5,019 nt of DNA, taken from positions 1 through 5,019 of the forward strand of contig JAFZOA010000063.1 in assembly GCA_017550775.1 (NCBI GenBank), in the 5' to 3' direction. The position numbers and the translations under genes were made by a program. This document shows, piece by piece, positions 1 to 5,019 of this stretch. The stretch is from Ruminiclostridium sp. GTDB taxonomy: Bacteria > Bacillota_A > Clostridia > Oscillospirales > Ruminococcaceae. Numbering within the stretch: position 1 is the stretch's first letter; every line of letters begins with the position of its first letter. A model generated the notes under the pieces. It was not told the DNA's origin and did no database searches. It saw only the letters and a program-made list of their open reading frames with translations.

Positions 1-213
1 AGACCGGCTCCCGAAGGTACCGGCGTTATCGCGGGCGGTCCCGTACGTTCCGTAGTTGAAATGGCAGGCATCAAGAATATCCGTACAAAGTCGCTCCGTT
101 CCAACAACCCCTGCAACGTTGTAAGAGCAACCATCGCAGGTCTCGCATCTCTCAGAGACGCAGAGCAGGTAGCGGCTATCAGAGGCAAGACAGTCAAGGA
201 AATCTTAGGCTGA
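1..213 (+). CDS. rpsE: 30S ribosomal protein S5, C-terminal part (5' end outside window)
   Basis: This is the last 70 codons of S5, open from the first base of the window and ending at TGA 211-213. S5 sits on the back of the small subunit near the mRNA entry site and contributes to decoding accuracy. The visible part is the C-terminal S5 domain: a stretch reading [22 protein letters not shown], the characteristic loop and helix, then [19 protein letters not shown] and a final helix ending in GKTVKEILG. The position before rpmD and rplO is the standard spc-operon order. The N-terminal double-stranded-RNA-binding-like domain lies upstream of the window, so full length and start cannot be judged. 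No frameshift or odd residue is seen in the part present. Confidence 0.97.
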   Translation, partial: RPAPEGTGVIAGGPVRSVVEMAGIKNIRTKSLRSNNPCNVVRATIAGLASLRDAEQVAAIRGKTVKEILG

Positions 214-231
214 AACGGGAGGTAACAGGTT

Positions 232-399
232 ATGAAGATCAAACTCGTAAAATCTCTTATCGGCCGCAAGGACAGCCATATCGCAACTGCAAAGTCTCTC
301 GGTCTCAGAAAGATCGGCGATGTTACCGAGCAGCCCGATAACGCGGCTACTAAGGGAAAGATCAACGAGATAAAGTACCTCGTTGAGGTCACAGACTAA
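232..399 (+). CDS. rpmD: 50S ribosomal protein L30
   Basis: This 55-residue protein is the short bacterial form of L30, a large-subunit protein that binds 23S rRNA. It begins MKIKLVKSLIGRKDSHIATAK and contains the family core SLGLRKIGDVTEQPDNAATKGKI, with the Gly-Leu-Arg-Lys turn around residues 24-27. It ends in a beta strand (IKYLVEVTD). The length fits the usual bacterial 55-65 residues. The ATG at 232 is supported by GGGAGGT at 217-223, eight bases upstream. It follows the rpsE stop by 18 bases and precedes rplO by 19, the normal spc-operon arrangement, and is certainly cotranscribed with both. Nothing unusual is seen. Confidence 0.96.
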   Translation: MKIKLVKSLIGRKDSHIATAKSLGLRKIGDVTEQPDNAATKGKINEIKYLVEVTD

Positions 400-418
400 A
401 AAATAGGAGGTGTAACTA

Positions 419-862
419 ATGAAGCTGCACGAATTATCTCCTGCTGAGGGCGCTACAAAGGAAGTTAAGCGCATTGGCCGCGGACACGGTTCAGGTCAGG
501 GCAAGACAGCAGGTAAGGGACATAAGGGTCAGTGGGCCAGATCCGGCGGCGGTGTAAAGCCCGGTTTTGAGGGCGGTCAGACCAAGCTCGCTATGCGTAT
601 CCCTAAGCGCGGATTCAACAATATCTTCGCGACAGAATATGCGACCGTCAACGTATCCGACCTTGAAGCACGCTTTGAGAGCGGTGCCGAGATCGACGCA
701 GACGCACTCGTAAATTCCGGACTTATCAAGAAGGTATACGACGGCATCAAAATTCTCGGAAATGGCGAACTGACAAAAAGCTTTACCGTTAAGGCTTCCA
801 AGTTTACCGCATCTGCTGCGGAAAAAATCGAGAAGGCAGGCGGAAAGGCTGAGGTGGTATAA
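419..862 (+). CDS. rplO: 50S ribosomal protein L15
   Basis: This is a 147-residue L15, essentially the usual bacterial length of about 146. L15 is a late-assembly large-subunit protein whose extended N-terminal arm threads into 23S rRNA. Residues 1-65 are that arm: [12 protein letters not shown], then a Gly/Lys/Arg-rich segment ([19 protein letters not shown], residues 20-38) and the PGFEGGQ motif near 48-54. The globular domain follows, and residues 111-142 (from [12 protein letters not shown] to the Gly-Gly pair) fit the L15 family signature. The start is well supported by AGGAGGTG at 405-412. The stop TAA (860-862) shares its last A with the secY ATG, so translation of secY is probably coupled to this gene. 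Confidence 0.97.
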   Translation: MKLHELSPAEGATKEVKRIGRGHGSGQGKTAGKGHKGQWARSGGGVKPGFEGGQTKLAMRIPKRGFNNIFATEYATVNVSDLEARFESGAEIDADALVNSGLIKKVYDGIKILGNGELTKSFTVKASKFTASAAEKIEKAGGKAEVV

Positions 863-864
863 TG
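851..864 (+). promoter_or_regulatory. secY ribosome binding site inside rplO with TAATG stop-start overlap
   Basis: GAGGTG at 851-856 lies within the last codons of rplO, five bases before the secY ATG at 862. The rplO stop and the secY start overlap by one base in the string TAATG. The geometry suggests that ribosomes finishing L15 can reinitiate directly on secY. Coupling is inferred from the layout, not shown. Confidence 0.7.
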
Positions 865-2148
865 TTTGAAGTCTTTCGCAATGCGTGGAAGGATATAAAT
901 TTACGCAAAAAGATTTTATACACATTATTTATCATCGTCATCTTCCGCTTCGGATCCAATATCTTCGTTCCGTTCCTTGATATGTCGGCTATCTCGGATA
1001 TGATGGGCGACGAATCCTTACTCGGGTTCCTCGATACCATGACCGGCGGCTCGCTCTCGAACGGAACTCTGCTCGCAATGTCGATCACCCCGTATATCAA
1101 CGCTTCCATTATCATCCAGCTTCTCGCGGTAGCGATACCCGCACTTGAGAAGATGCAGAAGGAAGGCGATGAGGGGCGCAAACGACTGAACTTCATCACA
1201 AAGATCACTTCGCTCGCTCTCGCTATCATGCAGGCGGTAGGCTTCTACTTCCTGCTCAACGCAAAGGGCGCGGTGAAGTACACCGACGGCTTTGACGGAG
1301 TCCTCGCAGCTATCACGATAGTTATATGCTTCGTGGCGGGTGCTTCGCTCATCATCTGGCTCGGTGACCAGATCAACGAAAAGGGTATCGGTAACGGTAT
1401 CTCAATGATACTCTTCGCGGGTATCGTGGCAAGAATGCCGTCTTCGGTCTATTCTCTTGTCCAGTCGATGACCGCCGACATGAAGAACGCAATACTCGTT
1501 CCGATAGTCGGTATCGTCTTCGTTGTAATGATCGGTCTCGTAGTCCTGATGACAAACGCCGAAAGAAGGATCCCCGTTCAGTACGCAAAGCGTGTTGTCG
1601 GAAGAAAGATGTACGGCGGTCAGTCGTCGTATATCCCGATAAAGGTCGCTATGGCGGGCGTAATGCCGATCATCTTCGCGATGTCGGTAATGGCACTTCC
1701 TCAGACGATATGCTCGTTCTTCGGTATCTACGGAGACGGCGATACGTTCTGGGACGGCTTTGTAAGACTCTTCAGCCAGTCGAGCTGGCTCTACGCGATA
1801 CTTTACTTCGTTCTTATCATCGCGTTCAACTATTTCTACATCGCGATCCAGTACAATCCCGTTGAGATCGCGAATAACCTCAAAAAGAACAACGGTGCTA
1901 TCCCGGGTATCCGTCCCGGCAAGCCCACTGCGGATTTCATCACAAATTCGCTCTCAAAGATCTCGCTTATCGGCGCAATGTTCTTAGCGTTCATCGCAAT
2001 ATTCCCGATAATCTTCAGACAGCTTACAAACATCAACATCTCTCTCGGCGGTACAACAATGCTGATCCTTGTAGGTGTTGCGCTTGAAACTGTACGTTCA
2101 CTCGAAAGCCAGATGATGATGCGTCATCATAAGGGCTTCCTCGAATAA
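862..2148 (+). CDS. secY: Preprotein translocase channel subunit SecY
   Basis: This 428-residue integral membrane protein is the pore of the SecYEG translocon, which passes unfolded preproteins across the cytoplasmic membrane with SecA and inserts membrane proteins. Ten membrane segments can be placed at roughly 18-38, 68-90, 111-132, 146-166, 176-192, 208-230, 260-283, 308-328, 365-386 and 394-412. The short plug helix lies at about 52-62 (LLGFLDTMTGG), followed by the TM2 motif SITPYINASIIIQLL (74-88). The cytoplasmic loop between TM6 and TM7 holds YAKRVVGRK (241-249). The TM8-TM9 loop holds NPVEIANNLKKNNGAIPGIRPG (332-353), with the conserved Arg351 used in SecA and ribosome contact. Length matches the family (about 430). 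The start at 862 is fixed by the overlap with rplO and a GAGGTG site. No signal of a second, accessory SecY2 is present. Confidence 0.98.
   Translation: MFEVFRNAWKDINLRKKILYTLFIIVIFRFGSNIFVPFLDMSAISDMMGDESLLGFLDTMTGGSLSNGTLLAMSITPYINASIIIQLLAVAIPALEKMQKEGDEGRKRLNFITKITSLALAIMQAVGFYFLLNAKGAVKYTDGFDGVLAAITIVICFVAGASLIIWLGDQINEKGIGNGISMILFAGIVARMPSSVYSLVQSMTADMKNAILVPIVGIVFVVMIGLVVLMTNAERRIPVQYAKRVVGRKMYGGQSSYIPIKVAMAGVMPIIFAMSVMALPQTICSFFGIYGDGDTFWDGFVRLFSQSSWLYAILYFVLIIAFNYFYIAIQYNPVEIANNLKKNNGAIPGIRPGKPTADFITNSLSKISLIGAMFLAFIAIFPIIFRQLTNINISLGGTTMLILVGVALETVRSLESQMMMRHHKGFLE
2113..2130 (+). other. Perfect 7-bp inverted repeat at the 3' end of secY
   Basis: ATGATGA (2113-2119) and TCATCAT (2124-2130) are perfect reverse complements around the four-base loop TGCG. 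The sequence also encodes the Met-Met-Met-Arg-His-His run near the SecY C terminus. That protein sequence may explain the symmetry by itself. There is no U-tract after it, so it is not an intrinsic terminator. Any role in RNA processing or stability is only a possibility. Confidence 0.4.
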
Positions 2149-2156
2149 GCAAATGT

Positions 2157-2171
2157 TCTGCGTAATGCAGA
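2157..2171 (+). other. Small hairpin in the secY-adk gap
   Basis: TCTGC (2157-2161) and GCAGA (2167-2171) pair perfectly around the loop GTAAT, and a G-U closing pair could extend the stem inward. It lies in the 50-base gap between secY and adk, the longest gap in the window. The following bases (CAGGTTAAG) contain no run of T, so a Rho-independent terminator is not supported. A five-base stem is weak and could be chance. Confidence 0.35.
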
Positions 2172-2198
2172 CAGGTTAAGTAGTGATAAGGAGAAAAT

Positions 2199-2831
2199 AT
2201 GAACCTGATCTTTTTAGGCGCCCCCGGCGCAGGAAAGGGAACACAGGCAGAGATCGTCTGCGAAAAGCTCGGAATTCCCGCTCTCTCCACCGGCAATATG
2301 CTCAGAGAGGCTGTTAAGAACGGTACACCTACCGGACTTGCGGCAAAGGAATACATGGACAGGGGTGACCTTGTTCCCGATGAGATCGTAATAGGCATCC
2401 TCAAGGACAGGATCGCCAAGGACGATGCCAAGAACGGCTTTATCCTTGACGGTTTCCCGAGAACGGTAGCTCAGGCAGAAGCTCTCGACGCTATGGGCGT
2501 TCAGATCGACAAGGTAATTGAGATCTATGTTCCCGATGACAAGATCTGTGCAAGACTTTCGGGAAGAAGAGTATGTGAAGGCTGCGGAGCGTCCTACCAC
2601 ATCGAGCATAAGCCCACCAAGGTGGAGGGTGTATGCGACAGCTGCGGCGCGAAGGTAGTCCAGAGAGTTGATGACAAGCCCGAGACGGTGCTTTCGAGAC
2701 TCGAAACATACCACGAAAAAACAGCGCCCCTCAAGGACTATTATACCGCAAAGGGCAAGCTCAAGACCGTTGTGGGACAGGACGGTATCTCTGAAACCGC
2801 CAAGCTCACACTTGAAGCGATAGAAGGATAA
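2199..2831 (+). CDS. adk: Adenylate kinase, zinc-binding LID type
   Basis: This 210-residue enzyme catalyses ATP + AMP = 2 ADP in the cytoplasm and balances the adenine nucleotide pool. The P-loop GAPGAGKGT is at residues 7-15, the AMP-binding segment STGNMLR at 30-36, and the family signature FILDGFPRTVAQ at 81-92, including Arg88. The LID domain carries four cysteines, Cys126 and Cys129 in CEGCG and Cys146 and Cys149 in CDSCG, which form a structural zinc site. This is the long-LID form common in Gram-positive bacteria; Bacillus subtilis Adk uses three Cys and one Asp at this site. The start at 2199 has AAGGAG at 2188-2193. Its position between secY and map is the usual Firmicutes order. 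The stop lies four bases before map. Confidence 0.98.
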   Translation: MNLIFLGAPGAGKGTQAEIVCEKLGIPALSTGNMLREAVKNGTPTGLAAKEYMDRGDLVPDEIVIGILKDRIAKDDAKNGFILDGFPRTVAQAEALDAMGVQIDKVIEIYVPDDKICARLSGRRVCEGCGASYHIEHKPTKVEGVCDSCGAKVVQRVDDKPETVLSRLETYHEKTAPLKDYYTAKGKLKTVVGQDGISETAKLTLEAIEG

Positions 2832-2835
2832 GCGA

Positions 2836-3591
2836 ATGATTAAGATCAAGTCATCGGCAGAGCTCAAACTGATGATGCAGTCCAATGAAATCGCCGCGCA
2901 GGCGCTCGCGCTTGCAGGAAGATCCATCCGGGCAGGCATGACGACGTGGGAGCTTGATAAGATCGTTCACGACTATATCATAAGCAAGGGCGCAAAGCCC
3001 TCATCGCTCGGCTACTGCGGATTTCCCGCAAGCTGCTGCATCTCGATAAACGAGGAGCTTATCCACGGGATCCCCTCCAAAAAGAGGATCATCAAGGAAG
3101 GCGACATCGTCACAGTTGACCTGACCACCCTGTATAAGGGCTGGCAGGGCGACAACGCGCGAACCTTCAGGGTCGGCGAAGTCTCACCCGAGGCGGAAAG
3201 GCTCATGAAGGTCACCGAGGAGGCTCTGTACATCGGAATTGACAGAGCTGTCCCCGGGAACCGCGTAGGCGATATCTCGGCGGCTATACAGGAGCACGTC
3301 GAGAGCAACGGATACCACGCGGTAAGACAGTACGTCGGACACGGTATCGGTACGGAGATGCACGAAGACCCCGAGGTCCCGAACTTCGGAAAGGCAGGCA
3401 GAGGTCCGCGGCTCGTCCCCGGAATGACGATCTGCATCGAGCCTATGGTCAACGAGTCAACGCACGAGGTAAAGGTGCTTGGCGACAAGTGGACGGTGGT
3501 CGAGGCAAACGGAAAGCTCAGCGCGCATTTTGAGCACTGTATCGCGATAACAAACGATAAACCGCTCATACTGACGCTGGAATCGCATTGA
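2836..3591 (+). CDS. map: Methionine aminopeptidase, type I
   Basis: This 251-residue cytoplasmic metalloenzyme removes the initiator methionine from new proteins when the second residue is small. All five expected metal ligands are present: Asp95 (TVDL), Asp106 (QGDNARTF), His169 (VGHGIG), Glu202 (IEPM) and Glu233 (FEHC). His78 (ELIHGIP) and His176 (EMHEDP) match the catalytic-pocket histidines of the family. There is no insert of the type II enzymes and no N-terminal zinc-finger extension, so it is the short type Ia form (E. coli, 264 residues). The start ATG at 2836 has GAAGGA at 2823-2828 inside the end of adk. The four-base separation from adk suggests translational coupling. In an operon of ribosomal and translocation genes its job is maturation of newly made proteins. 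Confidence 0.98.
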   Translation: MIKIKSSAELKLMMQSNEIAAQALALAGRSIRAGMTTWELDKIVHDYIISKGAKPSSLGYCGFPASCCISINEELIHGIPSKKRIIKEGDIVTVDLTTLYKGWQGDNARTFRVGEVSPEAERLMKVTEEALYIGIDRAVPGNRVGDISAAIQEHVESNGYHAVRQYVGHGIGTEMHEDPEVPNFGKAGRGPRLVPGMTICIEPMVNESTHEVKVLGDKWTVVEANGKLSAHFEHCIAITNDKPLILTLESH

Positions 3592-3601
3592 CGGTGTGTT
3601 T

Positions 3602-3877
3602 ATGGAATTAGCAAAAGGAACTGTGGTCATAAGCCGCGCAGGGAGAGACAAAGGCTATCCTCTCGCGGTGGTGGGTCTCGAAGGAAAGTTCGTGCTTGTA
3701 GCGGACGGCAAGGAAAGACCCCTTTCACGACCAAAGAAGAAGAACCCGATGCACCTTGCCGTGACCGATAAAACGGTAGAAGTTGAAGGCGTCTCCGACA
3801 AGGCGCTGAGAAATGCCTTGAAAAAGGCTGTGAACGTGGATCAGAAGCCGAATGACAATTTACAGGAGTGTGAATAA
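3602..3877 (+). CDS. KOW-domain RNA-binding protein (ribosomal protein L14e-like)
   Basis: This small protein, 91 residues from ATG 3602, belongs to the family commonly annotated as KOW-domain or L14e/L6e/L27e-like RNA-binding proteins, found between map and infA in many Firmicutes. Residues 1-37 look like a KOW/SH3-like barrel: MELAKGTVVISRAGRDKGYPLAVVG followed by a second hydrophobic strand (FVLVADG). A basic linker, RPLSRPKKKN (39-48), could contact rRNA. The C-terminal part (56-91) is helical and charged, ending LQECE. A GTG at 3596 would add two residues; ATG 3602 is preferred because GGTG at 3593-3596 then serves as a weak ribosome binding site five bases away. The exact function is not known to me. 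Its place among ribosome and initiation genes suggests a ribosome-related role, which is inference. Confidence 0.85.
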   Translation: MELAKGTVVISRAGRDKGYPLAVVGLEGKFVLVADGKERPLSRPKKKNPMHLAVTDKTVEVEGVSDKALRNALKKAVNVDQKPNDNLQECE

Positions 3878-3883
3878 AGCTTG
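3864..3883 (+). promoter_or_regulatory. infA ribosome binding site and TTG start
   Basis: AGGAGTG at 3864-3870 overlaps the last codons of the KOW gene and lies ten bases before TTG 3881-3883. The only in-frame codon between the preceding stop TAA (3875-3877) and TTG is AGC, and no ATG or GTG occurs before the conserved IF1 N terminus, so TTG is forced as the start. The spacing is slightly long for a typical site. Confidence 0.8.
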
Positions 3884-4099
3884 TCTAAAGAAGATGTGAT
3901 CGAAGTTGAGGGAACGATACTTGAAGCATTGCCCAACGCAACATTTCAGGTAGAGCTCCAGAACGGACATAAGATACTTGCTCATGTGAGCGGTAAGCTC
4001 AGAATGAACTTCATAAGAATACTCCCCGGGGACAAGGTAACGGTGGAAATGTCGCCGTACGACCTCACCAAGGGACGTATCACATGGAGAGCTAAGTAA
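3881..4099 (+). CDS. infA: Translation initiation factor IF-1, TTG start
   Basis: This 72-residue protein binds the A site of the 30S subunit and works with IF2 and IF3 in choosing the start codon. It is a single OB fold (S1-like domain) over nearly its whole length. Family landmarks are the N terminus [19 protein letters not shown] (2-20), the strand [18 protein letters not shown] (22-39), the motif [13 protein letters not shown] (41-53) and the end [15 protein letters not shown]. The length is exactly the usual 72. Translation begins at UUG: an in-frame TAA lies two codons upstream, and a later start would remove the conserved first strand. It is four bases after the KOW gene and in the same reading frame. 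It precedes rpmJ by 30 bases. Confidence 0.97.
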   Translation: MSKEDVIEVEGTILEALPNATFQVELQNGHKILAHVSGKLRMNFIRILPGDKVTVEMSPYDLTKGRITWRAK

Positions 4100-4129
4100 T
4101 TGAACCTTAACAGAAGGAGGGTTTAAACA

Positions 4130-4243
4130 ATGAAAGTAAGACCTTCGGTAAAGCCTATGTGCGATAAGTGCAAGGTAATAAAGCGCAAGGGTAAGGTAAT
4201 GGTTATCTGTAAAGACCCTAAGCACAAGCAGAGACAGGGCTGA
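4130..4243 (+). CDS. rpmJ: 50S ribosomal protein L36, zinc-binding form
   Basis: This 37-residue protein is the smallest large-subunit protein and binds 23S rRNA. It begins [22 protein letters not shown] and ends DPKHKQRQG. The zinc ribbon is intact: Cys11, Cys14, Cys27 and His32. This makes it the C+ form, which depends on zinc; some bacteria also carry a zinc-free copy elsewhere, not visible here. The start is supported by a strong AAGGAGG at 4114-4120, nine bases upstream. The location between infA and rpsM is the conserved position. The protein is very basic, as expected for an rRNA-binding protein. Confidence 0.97.
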   Translation: MKVRPSVKPMCDKCKVIKRKGKVMVICKDPKHKQRQG

Positions 4244-4272
4244 TGCTCTGGAATTTATAGGAGGAAAAGATT

Positions 4273-4641
4273 ATGGCAAGAATCGCCGGTGTGGATCTCC
4301 CGAAGGAGAAGCGTGTTGAGATCGGACTCACATACGTTTACGGAATCGGAAGAAAATCCGCTAATGATATTCTCGCAAAAGCAGGCGTAAATCCTGACAC
4401 ACGTGTCAAGGATCTTACGGAAGCAGAAGAAGCTAAGATCCGTGAGATAATCGACAATGGCTACGTTGTTGAGGGTGACCTCAGACGTGACGTTGCGCTC
4501 AACATCAAGAGACTCGTCGAGATCAACTGCTACAGAGGAACTCGTCACCGCAAGGGACTTCCCTGCAGAGGTCAGAGAACAAAGACCAACGCGAGAACCC
4601 GCAAGGGTCCGAAGAAGACCATAGCTAACAAGAAGAAGTAA
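4273..4641 (+). CDS. rpsM: 30S ribosomal protein S13
   Basis: This 122-residue protein sits in the head of the small subunit, contacts the large subunit through intersubunit bridges and touches P-site tRNA through its C-terminal tail. The N-terminal domain starts [26 protein letters not shown], with the helix-turn motif around residues 20-36. The family signature is at 88-101, from Arg-Gly-Thr-Arg-His to the final Arg-Gly-Gln, with Cys98 at a variable position. The tail [19 protein letters not shown] is highly basic and ends in lysines as usual. AGGAGG at 4259-4264 lies eight bases before the ATG. The gene ends in two consecutive in-frame stops (TAATAA, 4639-4644). It opens the alpha-operon part of the cluster together with rpsK. 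Confidence 0.98.
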   Translation: MARIAGVDLPKEKRVEIGLTYVYGIGRKSANDILAKAGVNPDTRVKDLTEAEEAKIREIIDNGYVVEGDLRRDVALNIKRLVEINCYRGTRHRKGLPCRGQRTKTNARTRKGPKKTIANKKK

Positions 4642-4657
4642 TAAAGGGGGTAAATAA

Positions 4658-5019
4658 ATGGCACAGGTTAAAGGCGGAAAGAAGCCCGTTATCCGCAGAC
4701 GCCGCGAAAGAAAGAACATCGAAAACGGCTCGGCTCATATCCAGTCTTCTTTCAATAATACGATCGTTACTATCACAGATCTTCAGGGCAACACTCTTTC
4801 CTGGGCAAGCGCAGGCGAGCTCGGTTTCAGAGGTTCGAGAAAGTCCACTCCGTTTGCTGCGCAGTCTGCTGCGGAAACAGCCGCTAAAGCTGCTATGGAT
4901 CACGGTCTGAAGACTGTTGAAGTATATGTAAAGGGTCCCGGCGCCGGACGTGAGGCTGCTATCAGAGCTTTACAGGCAGCAGGACTTGAAGTGCGTATGA
5001 TCAAGGATGTTACTCCTAT
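4658..5019 (+). CDS. rpsK: 30S ribosomal protein S11, 5' part (3' end outside window)
   Basis: The first 120 codons of S11 are present, with two further bases at the window edge. S11 lies on the small-subunit platform near the mRNA exit and the Shine-Dalgarno helix. The N terminus is a basic tail ([20 protein letters not shown]), followed by the core [16 protein letters not shown] (26-41), [22 protein letters not shown] (48-69) and [22 protein letters not shown] (89-110). The visible end MIKDVTP is just before the usual Pro-His-Asn-Gly-Cys-Arg-Pro-Pro-Lys-Arg tail, so only about ten residues are missing. The ATG at 4658 has a run of five Gs at 4646-4650 after two adenines. In the usual order rpsD and rpoA would follow downstream of the window. 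Confidence 0.97.
   Translation, partial: MAQVKGGKKPVIRRRRERKNIENGSAHIQSSFNNTIVTITDLQGNTLSWASAGELGFRGSRKSTPFAAQSAAETAAKAAMDHGLKTVEVYVKGPGAGREAAIRALQAAGLEVRMIKDVTP

Noticed and set aside
804..1229. A 141-codon open frame on the minus strand opposite the rplO-secY junction
   Set aside because: It overlaps conserved coding sequence of both genes, and its apparent protein has no recognisable features. Antisense frames of this size are expected in sequence with this codon use.
2157..2171. Intrinsic terminator between secY and adk
   Set aside because: The stem is five pairs and is followed by CAGGTTAAG rather than a T-run, so it does not meet the usual form of a Rho-independent terminator.
2214..2939. 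A 241-codon open frame on the minus strand opposite adk and the start of map
   Set aside because: It lies fully opposite adk, whose protein sequence carries every catalytic motif, and its translation is rich in Ser, Leu and Cys with no recognisable domain. It is a reading-frame shadow created by the codon bias of the real gene.
3596..3601. GTG at 3596 as the start of the KOW gene
   Set aside because: It would add only Met-Phe, has no ribosome site of its own, and uses up the GGTG that could serve ATG 3602. The ATG is the simpler choice, though this is not certain.
4121..4128. Palindrome GTTTAAAC just before rpmJ as a possible operator
   Set aside because: It is only eight bases, single-copy, and sits between the ribosome binding site and start codon. 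No known regulator is implied, and a short A/T-rich palindrome can arise by chance.
4100..4130. Possible promoter for rpmJ: TTGAAC (4100-4105) and TTTAAA (4122-4127) with 16 bases between
   Set aside because: The -10-like box would end almost at the ATG at 4130, giving a nearly leaderless transcript and making the strong AAGGAGG site at 4114-4120 useless. The resemblance is better explained by chance in an A/T-rich spacer.
4255..4719. A 154-codon open frame on the minus strand opposite rpsM
   Set aside because: It is antisense to a fully conserved S13 gene and the start of rpsK. It shows no family motif, and no independent ribosome site or promoter supporting it was identified.

Overview
This window is a piece of the conserved bacterial ribosomal-protein supercluster, covering the end of the spc operon and the start of the alpha operon. 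Its eleven genes are all on the + strand: rpsE (3' end), rpmD, rplO, secY, adk, map, a small KOW-domain gene, infA, rpmJ, rpsM and rpsK (5' part). Two are cut by the window edges. No mobile element, tRNA, rRNA, CRISPR array or long non-coding stretch was found, and the longest gap between genes is 50 bases.

The organism is most likely a low-to-mid-GC Gram-positive of the class Clostridia, plausibly a Ruminococcus or Oscillospiraceae relative. The evidence is the order secY-adk-map-KOW gene-infA-rpmJ-rpsM-rpsK, strong purine-rich Shine-Dalgarno sites, an adenylate kinase with a zinc-binding LID, and protein sequences close to Firmicutes versions (for example IF1 and S13). The genus is an inference from general resemblance, not a database match.

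Layout: 1-862 holds ribosomal proteins S5, L30 and L15. 862-2148 is SecY, the channel subunit of the Sec translocon, whose start overlaps the rplO stop by one base. After a 50-base gap, 2199-3591 holds adenylate kinase and methionine aminopeptidase. 3602-4099 holds the KOW protein and initiation factor IF1. 4130-5019 holds L36, S13 and most of S11. Together they supply ribosome parts, the membrane exit route for new proteins, N-terminal methionine removal, nucleotide balance and initiation. No promoter or U-tract terminator is visible, so the whole stretch is probably read through as one transcript with initiation outside the window.

I found no undescribed system. The points most worth a second look are modest: the UUG start of infA, its same-frame arrangement behind the KOW gene, the weak start site of the KOW gene itself, a contrast in serine codon use between secY and the ribosomal genes, and two small hairpins around the secY stop.
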